A stretch of DNA of 64,000 bases, taken from NCBI RefSeq assembly GCF_900496995.4, contig NC_044030.1, positions 83,306,017 through 83,370,016 of the forward strand. The letters run 5' to 3'. Numbering within the stretch: the first letter of the stretch is position 1; the number at the start of each line of letters is the position of its first letter. Position numbers and translations under genes: made by a program. Shown piece by piece: positions 35,301-50,300 of this stretch. Under the pieces are notes generated by a model that saw only the letters and a program-made list of their open reading frames with translations, had not been told where the DNA came from and did no database searches. This stretch comes from Aquila chrysaetos chrysaetos. Its lineage: Eukaryota; Chordata; Aves; Accipitriformes; Accipitridae.

Positions 35301-38300
35301 TTACCAATAAAACACTTTAGGAAGCAGTAGCTGTTGTTTCCACAACAATTTAGACTTTTAATATGATCTTCTAGAAAAAGAAACGTTGAAGTTTTTTGTT
35401 GAGCAAAGCACAAAGTGAAGTTCCCCCTATGATATTTTTAATCTTCCCCCAAACATTTTGCAGCTTAAGTTAACAAACTCAGATTTTCCACATAAAGCAT
35501 CAGCACGAGTTTCCTGCATCAGACTATCCTCACATTACTCCGCCCAGTCATTTCCCATCCCAGGCACCCTCAGCTTTGACGTTTAGAGCAAGGTTTAATT
35601 TGCTGTGTACGGTGGCTTTGCTGTCTCCTTCACACTTTGGCAATCGAATTACTATGGTACCTACAACAGTGAAAGTATTCTTTGAATTTCAAGAAACAGT
35701 GGGAATGTACATTTTCCAAAAATGTTCTTTCACAGCAAACATGAACATTATGAACATTAACATGGAAAAATATTCACCACGTTTGCTAAATTCTGGCAAT
35801 TTCAACAGCTACTGTAAATACAGCTGTTACATACTTGAGGTAAAAAGTATTATCATTTTAATCCCAAAGCTATCCATCCTTTCCCTCCGGAACCCTGTTA
35901 TCTAGTAAGTTGTTTTATAGAAATACAGGCCCCTAACTCTGGGCACCCCACCAAATCCACTGGGTTCAGATTTGGTTCACAGCTGCTGAACGCCAGGTGT
36001 CTCAGTGTCAAACTCAATATTTAACACATAACTTATCCCACCTAGTGGACATTCTGGAGAGTGGAACCCACAGTGATTTCGGGTTTGCTTAAAGTAGTTT
36101 TAACTGAACACAAATCCAGGCTGCCATTGAAATCAAACTTCTCTGACTGAAAACTGACCAAAACTGCACCAGAAGTGTTCAAGTGAACAGAATTCCTTCT
36201 TCTGTTTAACCACAACTACTATTAGTGTTGGCACTGTTGTTGAGCAGACTCCTTAACAGTGGATATAGAAAGATCGGCCATTTCATCCAGCAGCCTGGTG
36301 AAATGAACCTAATTAACTTGGCAACCTAATTATACCAGCTATACAACTATAGCCTTATTTAAAAGTCAAAGTATATTCAGAAGCCTTGAGTTTCATACCT
36401 TGGGTACACTTGCTCCAGCCATTTGCTGATGGTTAGCAGGATTTTCATTTCATTGGTAAGAGTTTGGTCAGTGTTTAGGCATTGCAGCAGATAGACATAC
36501 AGGGTCAAGTAGCTTCCTAAAGACAGACACTCCTGCAGGAATTCTTCCATGGTTAGCTCAGGAACTTGGAGGGAGGCAAGTATAGGGCCCCAGCCTAAAT
36601 CCTGGTGGTGAGGAAAATCTATAAAGAAAACAAAAGGACAGAACAAAGAGCATGTGAGAAAGCAGCACTTGGTAAAACCTAAGAACTGGAATTACTTCAC
36701 TGTGTTCCTGTAAGTTACAGAATTTGGGCTGGTTTAGCTGTTTTCCAGGTAATCAGTTTGTCATGCAACTCTAATGGAGAGAAAAGAAAAACTCCACTAT
36801 CATAGGGCACCTCCTTGAGGTCAAGGAGAGATATTTTCCCAGCATTCAGTCAGGATTAAATTTGAAAATTTTATCGATGGAATTTAAAATATTTCCTTCA
36901 GGTATTCTGAAATCTGATCACACAGAGTGTGGAAGAAATTGAAACGTAGTTCCACAAGCAATACGTAAACAGAAAGAAAAAAAAAAACAAACAAAGCCCA
37001 CACCAAAAAACCCCCCACACCACAGAATTTCAGAGGTTTACCAATCAAGAGTATTTTTTTCTTAAGTTAGCCCACAGAACACTAGAGGAGGGGACAAATA
37101 CCTGTTTTGTTCTCGTGAGATGATTCGTTTTTTAAAAAGTTGCAAAAGAGCAAATCGTTTTTCACAGAGACAGGTATAGTTGTTAAGAAAATACACAGTT
37201 AGAGCAGTTGAAAAACCCAAACCACAGTGCCCTAACTTTTCTACAACTAGTTACTACAGCACATACACGTGTGACAGTTGGGAGCCATTAGATACAAAGA
37301 AAGGAGCTCTGATGACAGAAACCAGATTAAAACCCAGTTCCAGCACTGGGCAGCAGGAAGCTATAGGGATTCCAGACTATTTGTATTTAATGGGCATCCA
37401 AGACTGATCAAAGTTTGAGACAAGCAGCAGCAGAAGACAGACTCCTACCTTCATTGAAGTAAGCAGTGATACAGGCTTCTGTCGTCTCTGCCATGTGTCG
37501 CACAGAGGCCAGGCTCTGACACGCCGCTGTGAGAAGAGGCATTGCTAACAACCCGTGCACTTTGCTGTCAATCCACTTTCGTAAGCTCCCCCGTAGCGAC
37601 TCAGCTGTTGCAACGCTCGAATTGTTCATCATCATCAGCGTTTCTGTAAAGAGACTGCTGAGGGCCATATGACGCGTTTGCAGATCCATATCTGAAAGTC
37701 AGAAATAAGAGAGCCATTTCAGTAAAGAGACACTAGAACCCAAATTCAACTTCACCACTGAACGCCTTCTGTAGATACTGGGAAAAGCCTCTTGCTCATT
37801 ACACATCCCAATTCCTTGTCTGTACTTATGAAGCTGCAGTAAGACACCCGTTCCTCGCAGTCTCTTCCCTTGATGTGATAGTTCATCATTTGTTAAACAG
37901 AGAGACAGCTGATAAGACTGTACAGCAGAGTACATTGGAGCCCATCTTTCACCTACGGTCTCCTACCATGACTACAGTGCAAATAAATTGAATGATAAAG
38001 CACATTTACAGTCTCCAAGAAAACTTGGGTATTAAAACACAGTTTAAAGCACAGCTTAGAGCGAAACAATCAAGATTATAGGTGATTCAATTTGAAATAT
38101 GACCGAGACGAGCCCTAAAATGTTGCAATCCCCTCATGCATTTCCAGGATTCTAGATTTCCTGATAAACCCAGTGTTCTGCCCCAGAATATTTTTTTGAA
38201 ACCATCTCTTGGCATTGCCTGAACATGTTATCACAGGCCACCTGTAACAGTACCCTTGAAGCACAAATGCTTCCTGCACTTGGCTCTTAAAGTTTAACTA

Positions 38301-41300
38301 CAGAGCAGACCTTTGCACGTATTGATGAAAAAAGCCACTATTGTTATAAAAGAAACTTTTCAAACAACATCAGGCATTGTAGAAGGAAAAATTTCAACTG
38401 GTTATAAAGAAAAGTTGCGCACAAAGAAGGATTAATCACTGGAAAAACATCGCCCAAAGGGGCTGAGACCTCCACACTTGCAGATATTTAGGAGCTCACT
38501 GGACAAAGCCCTGAACAACCTGATTTAACTTCGAAGCTAGCCCTGGTTTGAGGAGGAGGTTGGACTACAGGCCTCCAAAAGCCCTTCCAAACTAAGCTAT
38601 TCTGTCTGTATCTACCTAGCAAGAAAAAAAAAAGGGGGGGGCAGGGGGGGCGCAAAAAAAAAAGCCCCAGCTCTCCAGTAAGGTAAAAATCTCTTATCCC
38701 AGACCAACCGAGAAAGACGATGCCAGGAAGTTAACTGACTTGCCTACGGTCACAACGAGTTTTACAGCCAAGTCCCGCAGGCTGCAGACCACCGAGTGGG
38801 ACCACCACCAGACACCAGAGCCCACCAGATCCTCCGGGACAAGCCCTGGCACACTGCCCACGCGAGAAGTCCAGCTTCCACCTCTTCAGCTGTTGTCAAC
38901 AGAAGGTGTTGCTCGCAAAAACTTCTACCAGCCCCCTCCAAACCTCGCAGAGAAGCTAAATCCGATACACACCACCACCTTCCTGCCACTCTGCATCAGC
39001 GATCCTCGGGCACGAGCAACACGGAGCATCCTCTCTTTCAGCCTTTTAACACATACAAGGGTGCACAGGGGTTCATGAAACAGAGCTGCTCCTCTGATAC
39101 TGGAGCTCCTGTCTCCTCCAAAATTTCTCAGCCACAAGGAGCGTCAGCAGCAACAGGCAAGCCTTCACGTCTCCTCAAGACACAAAGAGTTTTACTGACT
39201 ACGGGGCTGTCCTACAGAGCTTCCCCAAGTAGCAAGACAAATACTGAGGCACAGTTATGACTCTCACAGATTTTTCAGACACTTTGTTCACTCTTGCTAG
39301 CACACCTCTGTGACTCAGACAGGAAGAGACACGACTCCTGACAAGTATTTCTGTGTAGTACAGCAAGAAGACTGATTTCACCTGCAGTTTTACTTTGAGA
39401 GAGGAAGCTCAGGATGGTACTAGACTAAAAATGAGTTAAATATAAATGCTGTGGGTGTGGATACACCATACTACTAGTGTACATCAACATAATTCCCCTA
39501 CTTCAATATAATCAGTTCTCCCAAATGCACAACAGTTTAGAACTGTTTCTTAGAACCCAATCCCTCAGGACCAAGAGAGTGTATTTGTGTCATCAGTTTT
39601 ACTCACAACAAACCCCTGTTTTTTCTGTTGGTTCTGTCACTCTTGACAGCTCTACGGGTTAACGTTCATATTTTTGTTTTGCACTAATATACCACCTATA
39701 CATATACCACCAAAGCAACATGCCCTGCTGCCCGTAAGGGAGACATTATAGTAATGCAAGTAATTACACAGTCACAGATGTTCAACAACCCATGCAGTAG
39801 AATAAGGATCTTGACAGCTTTAAAGTAATTTGCTGCTTCTTTAACACAAACCTGGCGGATTAAAGATGACTATATCATCTAGCAACTTGGACATCTCTTG
39901 TTCCAAAACTGCAAGAGTAATCTTTCCACTTTGTTCCAAGGTGCTGAGAAATTGAACCACCTGGCGAATATATGCTCGGCACTTCAGTGTTGCATCCTGG
40001 TAATCAAAATTAAAATAAATTAGAAAAAAAAAATCATGCCTAGTACTCTTTCCACACTCCATAATATATACAAGCAGAACACTGCAAATGACAAGAACAG
40101 CTCAGAGACACTGCAAAACCAGTGCAACTTACAAGGTGGATGTGACTATCCGAAGATGAACCAAAGCCTGCTGAGATTTTCAGGAGCTTCACTATCAGTT
40201 CAGCCGCAGTATCCTTAGCAAGGATAACAGAGGGAGGGTAGTGACTGTTGCAGTAGCTGATGATGCTTTGATAAGACGAAATGCCCACAAGCTGCCAAGG
40301 AAGGGAGCTGGTCTGTCCAAGAAGATTGATCAGTGGTGATTCCTGAAGATTTAAAGACATCAGTCTAAGCTCCACCTTCTTTTCCCTTTTAAATTAATAT
40401 TCACAGTACTCAGTATTGGAAGGAAGCCAAGACTCCAAAATTTGAAGGAGATGGAGCAGAAATAGATGACCACTGGGAGTCTGGCTGAAAAGCAACTCCT
40501 CATTCAAGCAACATGTGTATGTCATCTCTAGCATGCACACAACAGTACTTAGACTGCTGCAGCAGCTCTAAGCAAGCAAAAAAGTCAGTGAGAGACATTA
40601 AAATTTGACACGTAAACACATAAAGACAGCTAGAAAGAAATGGAGACCCTACAAGGTAAAGTCGCTTCAGTAGAGGTTTAAAAAAGGCATTAAAAAAAAT
40701 TTATGAAAAAAAAAATTAATCTAAGTTCACAGTTGAACCAGGTACAGAAGCCTGGTCCCTTGATTTTCCATTCAGTAAATCATCTAGCAACCTGGGGGAC
40801 TCCTCAAGTGCTCATTCTCGTAAATACCATCCTGAACAGTACAGGAGCCTACAGTATCCACAGCTCACAGAGGCAGTGCAAGTATGTAGATGGTAAAGTC
40901 TCTCTGTCTACAAGCAGCAGAGAGTCTATCCTCAGCTACTGCCATCCTCCTCCCACAGGTTCGTATACATCTGCAATACAAAAGGGCCCGCCTGGACACT
41001 GAGAAACACCAAATTATTACATGTTCTAGAAAGAACAAATACTGTAATTGTGTTGACATCCAACACAACCTAAAGACTTTAAGGATCCAGAACTGACCCA
41101 AATTAGACTACATCAACAAGAACGTGACACTGGTACATCAAGTACTTCTCCAGTTGCTCATGCACTGGAACACAGGGCTGAGAAAGTTTGAGATTGAGGT
41201 CAAGGTGTCACAGGAACGTTCTGGGAGGTAAAAAACAAGTGACGGTGGCTGTCAGTTTAACACATTGCTGGAGGCTAGGAGGGAATTCCTGAGGCTGACT

Positions 41301-44300
41301 CATACAATGTGCAAACAGGTATCTTTCCAAGCTTGAGAAGCTTCAGATAAGCAAATACATTCAGGTCAAAGCACGTGAACTCCAGCAATTTTCCAAAACT
41401 GGAATACAACGTTGATCAAAGGCTGCTGGTGACATCTTGACACAGCATCTCCTAACGCCTCAGAGGAAATGGAAAACGGAAGATGCTGCAAGTGGAAGCT
41501 GGCAGATGTGAAATGGGAATTCCTGAAGATTACCCAGCCCCTCTGGAAGAGTCCTCCAGAAGCAATGGGCTGAACAAGATTGTGCTAGATTTACCCACAC
41601 AGAGCTCTCAGCAAAAGCAGGGTTTGGAAAGTTCATCCTAACACCTAGTGTTCTCTTTCCTATTCGAACAATTCAGAAATACTGGAATACAACTATAAAT
41701 GGGAAAAGCCCTGAGAAATCAGAGATGATCAAATCCCCCTTCAGAGTAAGGCAACAAGAAAACTCAACCTATGATTCAACAGATGAAGTAATCTGTCCCC
41801 AGTAATTCACCAGAAGCAGACATATATCTGCTTATATATATATTAAAAATATATCTGGTGTTCAAGATGTTGTTACACCATTGTGACTTGTCATCACATC
41901 ATATGTAGTTAGGAGGGGAGCATTTTATGGTAAGAAATACATGTTTGCAAAAGCAGTTCTGAGTAAGTACTGAACAACACTTATAAATAACTCCTGAGAA
42001 AACATGTTCAAGCAGACAACTAAATATTTTCCTTTTAGACAGCTATGAAAAAAACTACGCTCAGATCAAGTGCTGCTCCTAACCTCACAGGGACTAATCC
42101 CATTGCTGAGCTGCGCTTAACACAACCAACTGGAAGTGTGACCAGTACTGAAGGTCAGGTTGGAAAACATCACGAACATGCACAGTAAGACACAGAGCCA
42201 GGCATAAGCTTTTCATAAATGGAATTTTCATAGAATTCCTGACCATCCCTCCACACGTTCATGTTTGCCACTCAAAAAGAAGCAAGGAACAGCGGAGATT
42301 TACATGACTGGCCGTGACAGAATAAATGTGACTCAGTGAGCCTCCCAATTCTTCTCACGGCATCACAGGTGCTACAGGCACGAACACCACAGTCCAAGCT
42401 GCTCCTGCACTCACATCAGCAGACTGCCTGGATCAAACCGGGCAGACGCTAGACACTATTTTCACTCAGACTGTCAGAAAAAGCTTCACCTTAAGTTATA
42501 CATAATATTGTGCATGCATATATACATATATATACATATATATGCACGCACAATACATATGCATCTACGTCTAGGTGCACATAACATATACATATATATA
42601 TGCACATGTATTATAGGTGCATATGTAAATTCTTGCTAATACTACCTCTACTTTGCATGTAAAGGAAATGGACATTTTAATTAAGGGATGGCCCAAGAGA
42701 CAGCAAGCTATACAGTACAGCATCCCATACTTGAATGGAAAGAAAAACAACTGCACAGTGGCTTTATATAATAACAATAATTTTTTGAACACTAATGAAA
42801 CTAGCATACATATTTGTTCTTTCCAAAACCCAGAGTATCATTTTGTAACTCCAGGAAACTGTATTTATTTGCTTACTCTTTGCAACACTACTGGATCACA
42901 GCACCTACAGAAGCTTCTTAAAACGAACAGCAGCTCTTCTTTTTTCACACAAAATGCCTCACATAAGAAATTAGTCTTGGCCATCTCTGGAATACAATTT
43001 GGGTATTTTACCTATGCAAAAAACACTTCCAAGTTAATCATTCTGCAAGTGAGAAAGAAGTCACATCCTGTGCCCTTGCTAGCAAAAAATTATTCTTCTT
43101 TTAAGACAGACAGGTATGAACTTTTCCAAAAATTACCTCTTTGCCTGCAAGTTGTTCCTCCTTTGCCAACAGGACCATCATATACAGCAAACAGACAATC
43201 ATATTGTGAGTCTGAGGATGAGGGTTGGGATTCCAGGCATCAGAGAGGACACTGACCCAGTTTATTTCACATAAAACATAACCCAAGAATAAGAAACAAC
43301 TCTTGGGGCTGCCTCTTTCAATCTAGGAAGGAAAAAGATAAAAAGACAGGCACATAAAACAATGTAAGATGTAAACACTTTCATACCTGTCAGTTCCTTA
43401 GCCAGCTACAAATCTACAGCAGCATTTTAGGTCAGCAGAAGAGTAGACAGATGCCACTTCTCCATCATTTTGCTCCCCCCACCAGAAGAGTTGCACATAT
43501 AACTTTCTAAGCCTCTCAAACAACCAGTACAGAATACCAAGCTACTGCAAACCAGAAAAAAATAGTCTATTACAAACTCTTAGCTGGGTGATTGCATCCA
43601 TTTCTTTTCACTCTAAGAGAAACTAAGAAACTCTAAGCCTGTTTAGAACTCCAAGAAGAACTCATCCCAAACAGATAAGCAGTAAAACCTGAGGCATTTC
43701 CACACCTATCTGCAGCTTTACATTGTCTCAGACAACTTGGAAGTAAGAACAACAGGGCAATAGTAAAATATATTAACTCCAACTAAATACATATTAAATA
43801 TATATGTAATACATGAGACATTCAGATAGAGCAATGACAGATTACAAAGACTGCCAGCTTTACACCTCTCCACAACTTTGTCTAAGACTCAGTAGCACTC
43901 CTTCACAAAAATCAATCACAAAACGAGCAGCTGTGAATGCTACAAACAAACTTCAAAAGCCTACTTGCCAAAGGAACTGTCTCCAGCTCTCCAGTTATTT
44001 TCAAGGGCAACACCGATTATAAACTTAATTCAACAGATGCTGTGTACTCACTTTAAAGAACTCTTCCATAAGCACCTGGTCTGGATGCATTTCCTTCCAT
44101 GGAAGCCTTCTGAACTCAGTATGGAAAGTATAGAGAATAAACTCTGGCATTTTGGGAGCTGTGCAACATTCACAGTAATGCATTAGATGTAACCAGAGAG
44201 GCCCATGGTGGCTTGGCAACAGCTTATCTAGATTCAAAGATAATAGCTGAATTAACAACAGCAAAAATTCAGGGAAAGCTTGATTACAGAAGGAAGTCCA

Positions 44301-47300
44301 ATTTTGAAGATGAAAAAACATACATGCAAGTTACGCTAAAATATATTTGTCAAAAAAAAAAAAAGGCACATTAACCTTTTAGATTTTTTTCTCCAAATCA
44401 ACAAGTGGGGAAGCTTATGATTTCATGCCCTTCCTTGATCTTTTGAAGAGTTGCTGGACAATAATCTGAAGTTATAAAATACTCCTTCTGTGTAGAACTT
44501 CATTGCTTTTATGTTGGGTTCTTTTGGTTTTTTTTAAAAAGATCTTATGTATCTTGGATTTTATAAAACACACATTAATGTTATTTTTAATTATTTATTT
44601 TTACAACATAAGTTTGAATCTAGCTCATCCCTAGAAGTTGTTAAGAGGTATTGTGAAATTAATTTTTTTCCATTCCTACATCTAACTACACATTAGACAC
44701 AATAAGCAATGCTAAATAGGAGCTCAGAATGATCAGTTCTGGAAATTACATTATCCCCAAGAATAGCTGTCGAGACACATGTATTGGTCATCGTGACATG
44801 CTACTGCATATGTTGTATGGGAACAACATACAGACCTGGAATGAAGTCATACACTTCTCATGACAGCTCATTTTGTTTTGCTTTCCTTCACATTAACTTT
44901 GTTAACTGACAGATACGCATTTATCGATCACATTATCTACCCTTGCCAAGGAAAAAAGCTGTCTTTTAAGGATGAAATAAAGAAATGCTCCTGGTACCAC
45001 TGCAGTGATCGTCTTGGCTAAAAAGTTCATAACAAACAAAATCCCCTCATGTCCCACATCTCAGTCAAAAATCTTTTTTGGTCTGATAGAACAGAAAGTG
45101 CCACTACATTAAAATAGCATGGACTTCACCCACCTTTAAAGCTCTCGTGCAAAAGCTTGATGCAATCTGTAAACAAACAGACCACGGTGGATGCTACAGC
45201 AGTGTCGCTCTCTAACCAAGGGTAGCAGGGCTGGTTACTTAAAAAAAGAAGTAGCGAAGCAACACAAATTTCAGTGCTGAGTTACCAGAACACAAACAGA
45301 TCATAAACACTAAAGCATTTTAAATATTCTAAAGCATAGTAAATCAATATAGGACAGGTATCAGCAGTTCTCTCAAACTCAACTCTCCGTCCTTAGAACA
45401 GGTACATACTTAATATCACACTGAGGATCCACGATACCACTGAGTACACACAGATTACTTGTTTGATATTTCATAACTGAATTAAAGACCAAAACACAGG
45501 AATTTCTGAATGACAGCACATACTACCTGCAGTCAGCCTTCCAATCAAGTGCTAAAGATGCGCTCACAACTCAAAAAGCTTTTGGTTTTGGAAGAAAGTA
45601 AAATTTAAATGTGTAATATTACAAATAACTGTCCATGTGAAGACAGAGGTATACAAGACAGTAGATCATCATAGGACTGATTTAGACTGAAGTTTCTTTA
45701 CATACCACTGGCATTTGGGGTTGTATTTGTTTGGCTTTTTTGTTTTGTTTTAAACTAAGGCACTACAGATATTGTGGAAGCTAAAAAAAAAGGAATCTAA
45801 AATTCAAATTTCAGTGCTTTGAGAACTGATTACAATCTGTATTTTTCTCATAACCAAGCTCTGGTCAGGAAGCAGAGATATTTCTTGTACCTAAAACAAT
45901 TATTCAATCCAAGCCTTGGAAAATTTGAATTAGTTCCGTAATTATTACGGGTATGACAAGTAACAGCTATTTAAATGGAAGGTCACAATACAGTCATGAT
46001 TTAGAAAAAAAACAGGTTAACAATGAAAGCCATTCTTATAGGGCTAAAGTCCTTACTTTAGCAAAAATTCATTTAATGTTAAAATGCAATATATACCTTG
46101 CATCTTCCTTATCCAAGACCAGTATCCATGGTTTAAAGAGTCCAGCAATGACTGAATACAAGGACTGCAATGCTAGAAGAAAACAAAACAAAGAAGTTGC
46201 TTTTCTTCCTTCAAATCAGCAGCAGTGAACATATTACACTTTTCTAAACTTGAATACAGCATCCTTTGCTTAGCCCAACATTTAATCAGTTCTTCCTCAT
46301 CAAATAAAAACTTAAAATACAATATGCTTATTAGTAACTCTCGTTAACAATATGGTGGTTGTAACAACAATCATAAACATTTTGCATTGCTTAGCTGTTT
46401 TATTAATATCACTTTAACACATCTGAAATTGTGGGGGTAATGATGATTCACACTTTACACCTGCATATACTAAAATGGGTTTTGGCGATTTTCTCCAAAT
46501 GAAAATCACACCATGATGAAATTCAGTAGTCCCTCATTGCCAAACCTCTGCTCAGTGCAAAAGACTGTATTTTTCTTTGAAGATAGTATGATCTCTTCAT
46601 AAAATAATTTTAAAGCAAGCTAAAATATAAACAAGCTTCCTCCAGCAAGCATAAAGCATAAAGTCTCACATGGCCATGAAGTAGCATCGACATTTCCCAT
46701 CTGTATTTTAATGTTCCCATCATCGTACAAATGCAGAGTAAGAAGATTTTACTGTATGTTTAAATGGTCTTTAACAGAGGAAATTAGAGAAACTGAGTGC
46801 CTGTTCTTAAGTAATTTGCTTTTAAGACACATTACCTGCTAGAATTCTGTTACTGCCAACAGGCTCTTGGGCTAAATTGGCAACTTCGGTGTCAATAAGT
46901 CGTTTAGTAAGATACTCCAGAAATTTATTCACTTCAGCCACATAAGGACTCCATTTTGAAAACAGGCCAAAAGTCCTGAAGTCCATCGAAGCCAGTCGGA
47001 GTTTGCAGAAAGATGTGGAAAGCCATTCTATTGTCTCTCTAACCTGTAGAAAGAAGGAAACTATTAATCAGCTACAGAAAGACTGCACAGCAGTGTTATT
47101 TGTCACTGGTAGACATCTGTTTCGGCTGGAAAACATAATAGATCAACCAAAGAGGCACCCACCTGTTCTGCAGAGAGAAGAATTTTTGCAGCATCCCGCA
47201 ATACAGGACTTTCAGTAGAATCACTTTTCTTGAAGCTTCCCTGTTCAGTAACTGATGAACCACATCCCAAAGCTTCAAGTGATGCCTTCCAACAGTCAGG

Positions 47301-50300
47301 GCTTAGCAGCTGCTCTGATGAGCCTTAGAAGAAAGAGAAGGGAATACATTTGTGAAAATCAGGAGAAGGATATTAGTCCCTTTCTCAATACAAGTCAGAA
47401 GAGGTTGAAATTAGAGCTCCCTACTACATAAAAAAATTAGGTAAGGCAGGAGTTTAAAAGCCCCAAGTTAATGGTGAGAGAAACCTCCAATTCCCAAAGA
47501 TAAGTAATTTAACACTCCTTTTTGGCATCTACATGCTCTCTTCTTAGAGAGTTTCCCAGGCGCTTAGTACATCCCTGGCTACAAACACATATTAAGAGAC
47601 AGTTGTTGCCTCAGCACATATGGTTTGACAGAAAGGAAGTACTTTTGTTCTCATTTTAGAGGCACATCAGATTATAGGTAGCATCTAATGTGAACCAGGA
47701 CATTTTCAGCAGATATCAGTATCAATCCCAAGTCTCCATAATGCCAGTTCTCAGTTTGACATTAAAGGGTGCTCAGGAACAAGGATGCTGCGTTAGAGAC
47801 TGTGGCATAATTATAATTAAGTGCTTCCATTAATAGAAACCTCTCGTCCATCCTTCTCCTGAAGGATGAAAATCTGTTGTCACTGACGCATATACTTCAA
47901 TCTGCAGAAGAGTGTTTCTTTCTAGTAGAGCTAAAATACATCTAACAAAAACATATGGCATAGCATGCACGTAAAAGTGCATACAGAAACTTAAGAAAGT
48001 TTAAGTCATTCTGTATTTGTGCTATTTAACTCTACCGTGTGCAGTTCATATTTTTAAGCCAGAAGAGCTCTGTACAAAAGGCTTAGTGTATGCACCAATT
48101 CAGATACTCACTTTGCACAAACAATCTTAGGAAATCACTATAGTGATCAGGGAACTGATACTGGAGAAGGTTAGTCCAATGCTTGCAGAAGATATTAAAT
48201 GGCATCAAAATATCTTCTTCAGGTTCAAGGCCACATGCATTGAGAGCCAAGTGAATAGACTCCAGAAGATTGGTACGTTCAGATAGAGGTGGCTTAGCAA
48301 CACTTAACCATTGCGTAAGGTCAAACTAGAACAGAGGACAGGAAGCATTTGTAAGTAGAAGCTTTAACAGCCACAACACCTTTAGGAGAAGGGAGAAATT
48401 GTCAGGGGAAAAAAAAAAAAATCCTGAAGTTTTTATATATTTAAGAAAAACCTAATGAATTTGCACCTCATTAGCCCTAACTCAAAACCAAGATAATAGT
48501 CTCCAAAGGTTGATTTAGCATATTGCAGAAGTCCCTGAATTTATAAATCAACCCTTGGCAGGGGTTCTCAGATTCATAAAGATGTGTGTGAATTTCCAAG
48601 CTTCAGTACCACTGCCAAACAAACACTCAGAAGCATTAGACTGGGCTAATCTCCATAGTCCATAAATTTTCAGGTGGAGGTGCAAAGCTTTTGTAGCCTC
48701 TAGGCCATCTGTTCAGACCTAGGTCAGCAAGGACAACGCTCATCATTGCCACTAAGGACAACTCAGAGTCATGTTCAAAACAGACTGACTGCTGTTCACA
48801 GCTGTCGAACCCTGTCGATATCAAAGCCTAAGTATAACAGTAATTTCTCCACTGACAATACAGGTAGACAGTATCATGCAGCTCTGAAACAAGAGATGTG
48901 CAAATCACTCAGGAAGGACATGGGTGCCAAACAGAGGTGGAAGACTCAGACACTGTTCCAAATTTTTTTTTTTTGTTTTGATTTTTAAGATACATGGGAT
49001 TCACTGGCTATTTTGATGAACGTCTCTGCAGAGATACCAGGCAGAAGAAGCGACTGAGAACCTGCTTTAATTTCAAGAGTAAGAGTGCACTGAAGAATAA
49101 GCCCTAGGAAGCACATACTGATACTATCTGGGCTAGGAAAGGGTAGTTTAAGCTTCCTATTTGCTTTTGTCTCCAGCCCCTTTTGAGCTTAAATACAACA
49201 CATACCATTCAGGCTGAGCAACACAGATCTATAGAACCTGTCAATGTTATTTTAAAGTACCAGATTTGCACCTCTTTCTTCCTCAGCCTAAAGTCAGAGT
49301 CTTTAGGGAAAGAATACCCACAAAAGCAACCCACAAAACAGAGGCAATGAGTACTTTACCTTTGTCAGAAGCATGAAGACAACATCACTGTTATCCTCAC
49401 TCAGGAAGGCCACTACTTTTTCATATAAAGTCACAAATTCATTGGGAGAGGCAACAGGAGTGAAGTAGGGAGAAAGGAGAGTACAGAGCCTTCGATTCTG
49501 CAGGATCGTCTGGAGGAGACGTTTGCATTCTGACTTGGTCCCACTGATGAACACCTGAGGAAATTGGGAATGGTGAGAAAAATGGCCCAGTATGATTCTA
49601 TTGGAAAACCGACCTCTTAAAGCTTTTTGTCAAGACAAGTACAATTTTGGTCCTTTTCTAAAAGGAAAGTTTTCTCAAAAATGACAGACTGTACGAGATC
49701 AACATCAACTAAATACTGCTATTCCACAAGATATAATGTAAAATAAACATGTTTCCCAAGCATGCTTAAGAACAGCGCTTGTGATCACACATGTCGTCTA
49801 AAAATACCTAGAAATACAATTTTTCTGATGGGATAGCAAAAGAAAACGAACCCAGATTTCAGCAGCCCTGCCTGATATTAGAAAAAAATGTAAACAGAAC
49901 CATGGCTATGAAGAACTTTTCAGCACTTCAGCTGTTAGAGGCGCTTAAGGACAGCTGCACATGGGAACAAACTGTATCTAAGAGATGAAAATAAATATCT
50001 GAACCCAAAGCAGAGGCTAATGCTTTTTCTCAGAGCCCCCACGTAATGCATTCCCCACAGCAAACATTACCAACAGCAACAAGCACTTATGTTCTCTACC
50101 AATAAACTTCTGGCTAGCTCTCTACACAAAGAATACTTAAAGGCTGTAGAAGAGGGGTGTCTAAATACAGAGGTTGACAAGATATACATCAGCTAGAAAA
50201 AGTGATCAGTAACAGCAAAACATATGCCAAAACACTCTTTTACACTCTGGAAGTACCCAAACTTCAGTTACCTGCCCAAAAATCCAGCCTACCTTAGCAT

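Noticed and set aside
42653..43255. 200-codon plus-strand frame
   Set aside because: Antisense to an EPG5 exon and its intron; starts in microsatellite flank and resembles nothing.
44279..44321. Upstream extension of the EPG5 exon 44052-44278 (NWTSFCNQ)
   Set aside because: The preceding exon leaves one base; only the acceptor at 44279-44280 gives the matching phase.
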